A stretch of 64,000 bases of DNA from assembly GCA_946406115.1 (NCBI GenBank), contig OX291555.1, forward strand, positions 14,154,001 through 14,218,000. The letters are read 5' to 3'. Positions within the stretch are counted from its first letter, which is position 1, and each line of letters begins with the position of its first letter. Origin of the DNA: Apoda limacodes. Its lineage: Eukaryota; Arthropoda; Insecta; Lepidoptera; Limacodidae. The notes beneath the pieces are model-generated. The model did not search any database and was not told where the DNA came from. It was given only the letters and a program-made list of their open reading frames with translations. This document shows positions 23,990 through 35,900 of this stretch, piece by piece. Position numbers and translations under genes: made by a program.

Positions 23990-26900
23990 ATCAGACGCGT
24001 CAAAAGATATTGTTGCTTGAAGAAATTTTTGATTGTAATTGTAGTAATAATGTACTTATGTTATGATCAAGAAGATTACCCAGATGTAGAGAACAGGTAA
24101 TCTAGTATACAATTAGGTACTTTAGCTTAATATGTAGTACCCGGGGTACGAGCTTTGCTTGTTTTTTTTTTAATAACGCCATCTATTGTTAAGTAACCTT
24201 AGTGTTGCTTAACAATGCCATCTATTATCAAGTAGCTTTTATGTTGCTGTGTCGGTAAAAATAATAGTATTTTTCAGTTTATCAATGCCTGAAAACACGG
24301 ATAAAACGTCGTTTTCTAGAAATAGAATAGAATATCAATTTATACTAAATTTCATGAAAATCGTTGGAGCCGTTTCCGAGATTTAAATTATTTATCTGTA
24401 TATATATATACATATATACAAGAATTGCTTGTTTAAAGGTATTAGATGTATGCTTCTTTACTTATTATTACCAAACTTTATAAAAGTGGCGGAATAGCAG
24501 AAATAGCAGAATTATAAGGCTGTGACATGAGAATGGATGGACTAACGGACATGCATGATGAAAATGTAAGGGTACCAACTTACCGCTTTCAGTTTTCGTC
24601 AAATAAGAAGAAAGGATCTGTGTTATTGCCTTAAATGTTATGTATTGTAAATACGACTCCAGATAATAATTATGGTCTTTTTATGTTATTTATATGTAAT
24701 TTTTGCAATTTTTCAGAGATTCGGTTATAATGTGAGTAACGATACATTGTATTTTTTGTACTTAGACGCATATTGACACGAAAGTTGCATACATGTCAGA
24801 AACACATCCGGTTTACATAACATACATATACATACATACAATTCATTATGTAACCTTAACAAAAACCTTAATATGTAAACAATAAAAAACATGGTATATC
24901 TCTCTCTCTTTTGTTAAAACATTCATGAAGTAGTAGCATGAAATAAGCAAGCTAATATTATCATTAGAAAACTTTAAAATTTTTATAACTATTTTTTTTT
25001 ATTTTCTGTACCACCACTTTACAATCCTGATTTCTACTGAGAAGAACCTGAAAGAAACTTTTGGTTCCAGTTTAGTTTATAGAACACAAAAATAAAAATC
25101 CCACACTCATCATCATCATGATTTTTTTCTATATATAAAATCAAAATTTAAATGATTTATTTAAAATAGGATATCATATCACTTTTTTAAAGTCAATTAA
25201 CTATAAGTTACTAGTTACTACAGTTTCGTAGTCAAAATGGCGTTCTAGTAAGAAGAAACGGCGAAAGAAACTCTCCAGCAGTCGCTCTTTTTATCAATAC
25301 AAATTATCAAATAAATTATGTTAGCAAATAATATTTAAATCATCAAGGTATTCTTGATTTGTGTTATAAGCTTTTTCGACAAATTTTTGAACTGTTTTAA
25401 GTTTAACTGACATAGAATTATGCAGGCAGGTTTTTTTTTGTAAAAATGGATACATTTTTCTTTAAATGATTTATCTATTTTCTTAAGCCGAGTATTACGA
25501 TTATGAATATCGCTATTCTTTTTGAAGCAATCAATATTTTCATGAACATAAATAAATTGTCTAATATATACTAAGACGGTAAGGTTAAGACCTTGATTTC
25601 CTTAAATTTATCTCTTAAAGAGTGTCTATGGGATATATTATAAATTGCTCGAACAGCCCTCTTCTGCACCACAAATATTGTTTGACTATCAGCTGCGAGT
25701 CCCCATAATAAAATTCCGTAGGACATCACACTATGAAAGTAGCTGAAGTATACTATCCGGGCAGTAGTTTCGTCCGTAAGTTGACGAATCTTTTTAACCG
25801 CGAATACTGCAGAACTAAGCCTGTTCGCCAACCTAGCTATATGTGAGCGTCACTGAAGCATTGTATCTAGGGTAATACCTAAGAATACTATATTATCTAC
25901 AATATCTAACTGCTCCCCGTTTATAAATAAACTGGTTCTTACCCGACTGGCATTTGGTTTTCTTGCTATTAAGGAGTAAATTATTCATTTTGAACCAGTG
26001 GACAACTTTAGACAGACAGTTGTTAACATTTTTTCAAATATAAAAGCGAAATAATTCTTATTCACTTAAGAAATCTCAAAAACTACCTACGATGCTGAAA
26101 TTTACTATTACTTCCACTTAAAAAGGCTTTTAGGACAAGGGCGGATTTATGCATTTATGCATTCCTGCATCTGAATACCTACTATAACGGAACGACCGTT
26201 TCCGGTGGTCCGTCTCCGGTAAAGGACTGGATGATGTAGGAAACGATAGAAGTTTCTTGGCATTCGGTCTTAGGTGCATTAACACTGTGGTAATTTAAAT
26301 TTAGAGATCAAAGAATCTCTAGATGTTTGACATCGCTAAGTGAAAACAGTTCACTTTACGTAGATACTTGACGTGGTCGTGAAAAAATTCTGTTGATAAT
26401 TATTTTCACGGATTCTATTATTAAATTACAAATTGCTGCATATCTACTTCTATGCTATAAAAGAAAACCGTCCTCGTACGGTTCTTAGTATATATATACT
26501 ACGTATATATATTGCTTTACTACGGCTCTACGCCTAAACTGAGGTCCGTGAGAAGACTTCTTTGTATGCGGGTGCACATTTGTTGTCTAACGACGGCGCA
26601 CGGCAGCTGCTTTGCTGTTCTTTTACTGGGGAAGGCCGGAGTCTACTAAACTCCAAATCCTCGGCCTGCCCGGAGTCTCCTTGACTCCAAACCTTCGGCC
26701 TGTGAAGTAGGGGTGCTATCTTGAACACCGCTACACACGAAGGTTACGGGGCGACCTGCTCTACGCCGAAGCTACTAGCGAGCTACGTTCACGTGCGGTC
26801 TTGCACGTGGCCGCGTCTTCTTTCTACGGCGGTGCTGACCTGAGGGGTGGTAACAGGGCACTACTGTTTTAACCTGTCCTGTTTTACTACAATTTGTCAT

Positions 26901-29900
26901 TTGTTATCTTTTCATTGGAATTCATTTGCATATTTTATTTACAGGTTCAAGGAACAGAAATTACAAGAAGCTCTTAAAGAAGACAAGGGGACTGGGTGTA
27001 ATATACCTAAGCTGGACCCGTTCGCTGAAGAGATAATACTAATCGAGAAGTCTCAGATTCCCAAAATTGAGTGTCAAGGTTTAGATTGGGTTTCATGTTA
27101 TGTAAGTGGTGATAACACCCAATTTAACTTCTTCAAAATCTTCATAACACTGTGGGATATTCGGCGGGCGTTGCTTTATGTGGACGTTCACGAATTGAGT
27201 GTGCCAGCAATAGTGCCTCAATAGTGTGCTCCTGAGTTATGTCCTGTACTCACGTGCCTCTTCGCGCTTTCCTACCACTAAAACTGGCGAATCGAATTAC
27301 GAATTAAGGCTAATTGTTATTACTTCTCTCCTCTCCTAGGTGATTGACAGTTGCATGCAGCCTAGACATAGTAAAAGATTGAGCCTGGCTGGCATTCATC
27401 ATCCTAGGGACTGCCCGAGGATTTGTGAAAATGGTTGGCTAGTTAATGGAAGTTGCTCTGTTAGCATGGATAGAACACGCCTCTTAATAGATTTTCGATG
27501 TCCGTTATTTTTTTTACTTTTTTGTTAATTCTGTTTATATTGCAGCTTTCAGAATGTAGAGTTAAAGAAGTCATACAGAACACAATAGAAGATATAAAAT
27601 GTGTGTACAAAGATATATATTACTCGGGAGATTCGGGTCAAAGCGTCTATTCTCCTGAGGTGAAGTTATACGGAAATGAAACTTATTTACTGCAAAGAAG
27701 TGATCATGTCAGAGTAAAGTGTGTGGGGAAAACTAAAGATAAGTAAATACTGGTATTGATATTTTACGCTCTTACGATATATTAGATTTCTGAAGGGTCG
27801 GCAACCCGCGAGTGATGCCCCTGGTGTTGCAAGCGTCCATAGGCTACGGTGACCGCTTACCATCAGGCGGACCGTAGGCTTGTTTGCCACCTTAGCGGTA
27901 TAAAAATATATATATACATATATATAAGCTTTAATTAATTTACAATTTAAGCAAATTATTCAAAAAAAACAGGCCAAGTGCGAGTCTGGCTTGCGCACTG
28001 GTTCCGTGCAAACTTATTATATGTAGATTGTTCTTCCATCATGAGATCAAATCTCACAGGTTTATCAGTTTTTGGTTTTTTTTCTATATTTATGATGTAA
28101 CATCTTCTGCATATAATGTAATGTAACATATGCCAAATTTTATTATTCTAGGTTAACGGGAAGCATCCTATTGGTTTTGATTTATTTGTGTCACAAAATA
28201 CGATAAAAATAACCATATTTTGGGCATATATTTTTATTGTATTAACTTAGATTGCTACCTTGATTTTTTTTAATTAAAGGGACCAATCTTCAAATTGAAG
28301 AATGCCTCCACGCGTTCTTGAGTAAAAAAGTCTTGACAGACAGACGAACTTTTATTTAATGTGTTATAATTACAAATTTACAAATTTCGGTTTTTTTTAT
28401 TTATTTTTGATGAAAGACCTTGCTTTGTGTCAAATTTCATAATTCTACGACGAGAAGTACCCCATAGGTTTTGATTTTATTTATAAATGCCGAAATATGC
28501 GACAACAATGATCGTATTTCGGAAGTATTTTTTCATGTGTTGACTTAGAAGCTTAGAAGCTTTTTCTATAGCCTTTAGGAACCGTAGACCTTAGTATTTG
28601 ATATTAATAACAACTTGATACCTTCACGCGTTCCTGAGAAAAAGGGTCTTGACAGACAGAGACGGACAACAAAGTGATTCTAAGAGTTCCTATTTTTCTT
28701 TTGAGGTACGGAACCACAAAACCTAAAAAAAATAATCAAGTTATGATAGGAAGTTTCCGTAACTACCTTCTTTCTCTATCATCAGGGAACTTATTAGGAA
28801 TAGAAATTTCGAGTTTTGAGACCTACAAATTTCTCTCGAATTCCAAAGTCTGGCGTACTCGCTACTGCTTCCAATAAGGTCCTAGAACCTCACATTGTCT
28901 ATGCAGAAGATTCACTAAGACATGTCAAACAAGCCAAAACTCGATAGACTTGCTGTTGGCCATGAAATATTTTACATCACCTTCCATCTTCTTCATCACT
29001 TCAGCTAAATTTATGGTATTGTCACTAAACCAGGATATAGCAGTTTCATATTAATACGATCCATTAGACGTGAGCAAAAGGGCAAGCTAGTATAAGCAAG
29101 TTAGAAGCCGGCCCCGAGTCGATCCACATCGGTAATCTATGAACAATAAAGGTTGAAGTAGGAAGACCATGGACCATACATTGTGGATCGACCCCCTAGC
29201 AGGTGAACAAACAACCAGAGAGCCCAAGACCAGCCTTTGCTGAAGAATAATTTAGGGAAGGTCTATAGATTTAACGGGAGACGTCTTCCGGCTGAGATGA
29301 TAATAAACTTGTAGATGACGAAAAACGTGTTTAGAATAAGTGATGTTTTATTAAAAAAAAAACACATTTTTTAAAATCTTAAGATGAATGAGCAGTTTAA
29401 TTTTGTATAATCATATTGTAAGTAATAGGTACAAAAATAATAAAGTAGTTAGTTCGTCAGAGATTTGGAACAGATTTTAAGACCTATTTATTACTAAGCC
29501 ATAAACATAACACCTTTTCTTATGATTTAAACACGTGACTTATACGTTTGAAACAGCGAACGCGCTGGTTAGACAACTTAAAATAAACTTTCTGTATGTT
29601 TGCCTTCTAAAGATTTTTTTTTCTATTTATAGAGGTCACCGAGCATCATGGCTAGGATACTTAGTAGGGTTCCGCTTAAATGCAAAACCAGAAAAACCGC
29701 CGCCTGGTAGAGATTTTAGTCCTAACATTGTAATTTTATGCTTCGACTCGACGTCGCACAGCGGATTTATACGAAGGATGCCGAAAAGTTATGAAGTTCT
29801 AACTACGGTACTCAATGCGACTTTACTTAACGGGTAAGAAATCAAATTGAAGATGGCATTTATTATTTTTAAAGGCTGAATGCGTTTCAAAACAAACAAA

Positions 29901-32900
29901 GACCGCGCGTAATCAAATTGGCGGGACTCAAATTTCGATATATAATTGAAATTCTATATAAAATTGGGTATTGTGTATGTTTTAATAATTTTTTTGCGTC
30001 CTCCACAATCAGAGAAAAGTATAATCAAGTCTCAGCTAATGTAGCAACGTTTAGTCGGGAACTACTTTGGAAGTACTCGGCTATTCGTCCTTTAAGTATT
30101 ACTCGGCCGTCAACTGCATTTTTTCATTGAACGTAATGTACATTACTTAAACTATTAGTAACTACATTAATTAGACTATAGCGAAACAAGATTCACCGGA
30201 TCATCTAGTAATTCATACTGTTATATTCAGCTGCGCCCTACTAAACCACTAGGAATCGTAGTTTTTACATGTTAGTTTATTCTAGGGTTACAACAGAATG
30301 CAGTGCATTTTATAAGCTACTATTTTTATGCTGTTGGCGCTGCCCCCCACTCAGCATCTGGAAGGCGACTCTTTTTCGTAAGATATCGTGAAAGTCAACA
30401 GTCTGTCCCAGATGCACTGCAGTGGCGTGACAGCCACAACAAAACCCGGAAACCATTGTTAAGTAGTTCCCTCAATTCCATGGGCGCCGGCAGGGGGGTG
30501 CCAGGTGGTGTACTTGCACCCCTTGGGAATCTCGGGATCAACAGGAATTATTGAAATAAAAAGCCGTCTGTTGGAAATCTTTTTTTATTCACAAAAATTA
30601 GTAGGCAGTAATTACACAATTCTCATTTAAAAAGCAACTGCAGCCGGCGGGGTTTTTCACCTAACTTATTCTATTAATGACGTTTTCTATAAAGTTATCT
30701 TTATTGTCGTTGGTTTTCTTGCCTCGGTGGACATTTAACAAGCATAAACCAGACACTCGCTCGTCAGCTGTTGTGGACCTATTCCAAGTTTTAACTCTTG
30801 TCAGTGTGCTAAAAGATCTTTCTATTGTGCACGTTGTGACGGGTAGACTAAGGCCAATCTTGATCGCTTCTGCTACCGAAGGAAAAAAATCTTTTGCCTC
30901 GTCGATAAGATGTCTTTCATATCGATCAACTCCACTGATATCATCTGCCGCTGGCTGTGGATATTTCCACATTTCAAGTCGTGATTTCTGAAATAAATTT
31001 TCAATATCTTTTGCAGCTCTAAGAAATCATTCTTTACTGAGGCCTTTTATTATTTTTGGGTGTAGTTTTAACAGAGAAAATGTTTTTTTATGTATTTCAG
31101 AAAATCGTGTCTTTTAAAGCTCTTCTGTAAAATTCTTCAACGTTTTCGGATGGGTGGTTGGATCGATGAGCCTGTCGTTTCGTTACTCGTTGGCATTTAA
31201 TCTCAATATTAAGGTCTTCGCAACTTTGTTTAGCTTCTCCAAATATAGCAGTAAATTCCTGCGATGCGTTTTGTATGTGTTGGTAAAAATGCTCTCTCTA
31301 AAAAAAGTTATAGTTTCCTTAATCATTCCAGCAGTATTTCTTATTTCACTCAAATTATTTAAATCATTGACAACAAGATTTAATATGTGACTAGCACAGT
31401 GGAAATACTTTGCTTTGGGATATTTATCATTAATTATTTTCTGAACTCCACCAACATGTTCAGCCATCGTGGAGCAACCATCATACCCTTGCTCAACCAT
31501 TTTGTTGAGATCTAAACCACATGATGTCAAAAAAGATATTATAACTTCAGAAATCGATGCAGCATCTAATTTTTTGAAGTGGTCTGTACCCCAAAAATTC
31601 TTCAAGTATTACGTAACTGTGTTTCGTTTGGTCAAACTTGACGTATCTTATGCCCATTGAAAGCTGTTCAGTCTCGCTAATATCGGCTGTCTCGTCAGCC
31701 AAGATTGAAAAGAATGCCGCTTCTTTTGCTTCATCAGTAATGGTTTCACGAAGAACATCAGCGCAGATATTTTATTGACAAGTTGTATGACGATATTGTA
31801 TGTGCGTTAGCTTATGCAGCTTCCGAGAGTCACTCAGGAAGCCGTAATAAAAATAAATATAAACCTGTTATTGGTTGGAATAGGTATGGTAAATTATGGA
31901 CACTTTATGGCAAACCAAAATCGGGTCGTATCTGACAAGAGATGCAAGTAAAGTACTAAAGTGGTGTCAAAATAATTAAGATCAACTAAAAATGGACAAG
32001 CTCGCGAAATATCATGTTAAGCACGATTTCAAAAATTTTTGGAAGCATACTAATAAGTTTAAGTACAAGCCAAGTATCCCTGTGAGTGTTAATGACGTCA
32101 GCGATCCAAAGCGCATAGCGGATATGTTCAAGGATCGCTTTGCAGTGAAATCACCGTTGGTGCCGTCACAGTCTGTGTCGCAGTGCGGGACGGGACAATA
32201 TGGACTTGAGCTAGGTGTCAAGTTTACGGCCGATGAGGTCAGGAATGTTGTAAATTCGATGTCTCGTGGTAAATCTCCAGGGCATGATGAACTGAGCATT
32301 GAGCACCTGAAACATGCTGGACCTCATCTGCCTGAAGTACTGGCGACGTTTTACACATTATGTGTGCGACACTCTTACCTACCAGCAGATATGATGAAGA
32401 CTGTGGTGGTGCCAATTGTAAAGTGTAAAACTGGTGACATTAGTGATAAAAATAATTACAGGCCGATTTCGTTAGCTATTGTCTTGGCTAAGGTACTCGA
32501 TGGTTTGCTTCATTCTGAGCTTGATAAACACCTAAATATCCATGACAACCAATTTGGTTTCAAATCCGGATTCTCAACGGAGACAGCAATATTATGTTTA
32601 AAGCAAACCATTAAGTACTAAACAGGCCGTAAAACGCCTGTGTTTGCAGGCATCTTGGACGTTTCAAAGGCGTTTTGAAAGGTTTCCTATAACATCTTGT
32701 GGAAGAAACTAAGCAACACCTCTATGCCAACTGAACTTATCAAGTTGTTTAAATATTGGTATGAAAACAGGATCAACGTCGTTCGTTGGTCAAATGTTTT
32801 TTCGGACCCATATAGGATGGAGTGCGGGGTGAGACAGGGGGGCTGACCTCGCCTCAATCTATATTTAAACGCATTATTGGAGGAGCTCAGCAGCTCATGT

Positions 32901-35900
32901 CGGTTGTCATATTGATGGCGTATGTCTGAATAACATTAGCTACGCTGACGACATGGTACTGCTGAGTGCGTTTTCATGCGGGTTGTCTAAGTTGATAGCT
33001 ATTTGTGAGCGCTATGCTGCTAGTCATGGACTATTGTACAACCCGAAAAAGAGTGAGTGCATGGTCTTTCGGGTCGCTGGAAAATGTCTAGACAGTATAC
33101 CATCAATTATTAAGCTTAACGGTATGCCTCTAAAGAGGGTCGAAAAATTTAAATATCTTGGACACCTAGTTACTGCTAACCTAAAGGATGACGATGACAT
33201 AGAAAGGGAACGGAAGGCGCTCTCTGTAAGGGCAAATATGGTTGCTCGCAGGTTTGCTCGTTGTTCGGAGGAGGTCAAAATTACACTATTTAGAGCATTT
33301 TGTACGTCCTTCTACACGAGTAGCCTGTGGGCCAAAAAAACAGTACAGCGCCTTAAGAGTGCAATATAATAATGCTTTTTTGCTGCTGGGTTTGCCTCGA
33401 TTTTGCAGTGCATCAAGGATGTTTGCCGAATACCGCGTGGGTTGTTTTTATACAACCATGCGTAAGCGGTGTACATCCCTGGTGCGCAGGGTTCGTGGCG
33501 GCCAGAGCAGTATCCTGAAAGTATTCGCTGAGAGATTTGTTCATGTACCCGGTACTGTCCCCCACCAACTTGAAATAGGGTGTACCCAGTCGGTACCTAT
33601 AAAATAAATTTATGAATTTAAAATATTCAGAAATATTATAGTCTAATATTAGTCAGAAAATTGTAAATGTCTCTAACATAAAAAAAACCGGGCTTCAGAT
33701 GTTTCCGACTAAAATTTCGATTTTTTATTAACAATCATAATACGGCGAAGATTGTAAGAAAACTAAAATCTGCACCACCTGAAAATTATTTCTGCCGGCG
33801 CCCATGCTCAATTCTCTTTTTTTCTCTCAGTTACAACATCGTGGGTGACGGAACCCCGGCAGCCATATTTCCTATACTCACAGGAAGAAATGAATTACAG
33901 TATCCCGACGTGAGAATATCAAAGACGCGGCTGCACGTTGATTTTATGCCATTTATATTTTACAATCTCCGTGAAGACGGGTCCGTATCTAAGAATAATT
34001 TAGAATCATTATTTCAATCCGTTGAGCAGCAATTCCGGCCTTATACTTTCTAATTTAGACTATACAGATAAACTAGCTATTGTCCACGACTCTGCCTGCG
34101 CTAAATCGGTTATCGACGTGGGATTCCTACGGCAACTATACCTACTTGATTACCTTAGTAAAATAATTGCTGTACCTGTACCTATCTATCGTTCGTCCAC
34201 ATGGAATTCGGTAATTTTCTGGAATAAAAGTAGCCCATGTCATTTTCCGTCTCTTTTACTATTTCTGTGTCAAATTTCAATTGAATTAGATGTTTTGATT
34301 CCACAGCGTGAAGAAAGGTCAAACAAACAAGAGAAGAACAATTTGCATTCTAATATTGGATTAAAAGATATCATAAAATAGGTTCTTAATCCGAAAGCAT
34401 ATGACACAAGTCAGATTTATAGAACAACACAGTGTTTGGCATCCAAAATGGAACACATAACTATTTTAGTTTTTATTAGCTTTTCCTGCATTCCCGAAAT
34501 CTATTTATTAATTAAGCGCCAGCGTTTAGCACATACCTATTTTCAGTTGGGTTAGCCCGGGCTTTAATATTGCAAGTACATAGTATGTGCTACATACTTT
34601 ATACAACGAGTTGCTGAAAAGTCTACTATTATGATAGGTACTAGTTTTGATTTCTTAATTTGAAAATTAAAGTACGGGAGCATAAAAAGTACTTATGTTG
34701 TTCTCTGTCACTCCAGCTACATCTGTGACAAAATCCAGTCACTCCGTTGCACTGTTGCGATACGTGAAGGTTTGCGCGGTGGTTTCATGCATTGACCTAC
34801 CATTTTTGATAATTTTATTTCAAGGGTAATCTTCATACCTTATTTTTTTCTTCAGCTATCGTACGGCATATTTCGAAGATATGCCAAAAGTCGGTACATT
34901 TAGCTACCGGTTCAATGGATTTAAAAATCAACCAACGGATCACTATCTGAGATCATTTATGGTAGAAGAGGCAAAAGAAGGAAGACCTTGGTATGTAAAT
35001 AGATTATCTTTTCATATTCAAATAATTTCCTTTAGACGAAAATGACATGCAGAATACCAGGCTATTAAGCTTATGACATTGATTTAACACTCAGGGGCAG
35101 TCATAGGGGCCGAAGATTCTTCTGCGTCGGCGACACTCCGCGGTACCAACTGATGCTTAACATAACCGATCAGGTGAGTAAGTTCTTCCGCACTTCACAC
35201 GTCAAAGTGTCATTGGTACACGCCGGGCTCGAACCTCCGCCCCTCAGATCAAAACGCGAGGCAAAGATCGAAACTACTAGGCTACCACAGACTCTCCTCT
35301 AATTAACCCTAATTTCCGACCTACTACACTTCCATGATTGCTTTTGAAAAGAATAATTAATTTTCTTTGCAGTTTTTACAATTGGACAGCAAAAAGTTTT
35401 GCTTCACATTTATAGCCGACATAACTCATGATAATTTTAGCTTAATAACAGCAGCTGATGACGACGTGGCTAAATTTCTACGGAACCTTAAAAACAGCGG
35501 AAAGCTTGAAGATACGATGTTTATAGTTATGGGAGACCATGGATCCAGGTTAGTTAGTTAGCTGATGAACTACTGTTAATTTCTTACTTCTCGGTAAATC
35601 CAACATATTATATTGTGATTGTATAGGTAATTACGCATATTAGTAACTCGACCACCGCACCACCACCGTTTCCAATTGTGAATCTTAACCATCCAGGGAC
35701 CCATTCAAACACGCACAAATACTGACGATATAAAGGTTTTAATCGTCAACTATTTGCAATAGGTAGCCTTAAGGCTTGTGTCACACGACGTTTTTCAATT
35801 AAAATAAAAAATGATGATGAAAATTAAAAAATATGTAGATATTAATTGCGGAAATTAAAAGTAAAATATGACCAATTTATTAAACAGTTATTATTAATTG

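Larger units (their letters stand above)
30479..33806 (-). mobile_element. hAT DNA transposon with intact ends and target duplication, carrying a nested LINE
   Basis: Left end CATGGGCGCCGGCAG (30479-30493) and right end CTGCCGGCGCCCATG (33792-33806) are perfect 15-bp inverted repeats, with further inverted CAGGTGGTG / CACCACCTG inside. Both sides are flanked by the identical 8-bp duplication CTCAATTC (30471-30478 and 33807-33814), the size expected for hAT. The element fills most of gene B intron 4 and its right duplication ends 16 bp before exon 5. It holds a transposase relic (30661-31766) and a LINE. Confidence 0.92.

Noticed and set aside
33981..34053. Open reading beyond gene B exon 5 to a stop
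   Set aside because: Homology to gene A and the phase of exon 6 show splicing at 33980; the extension is intron.
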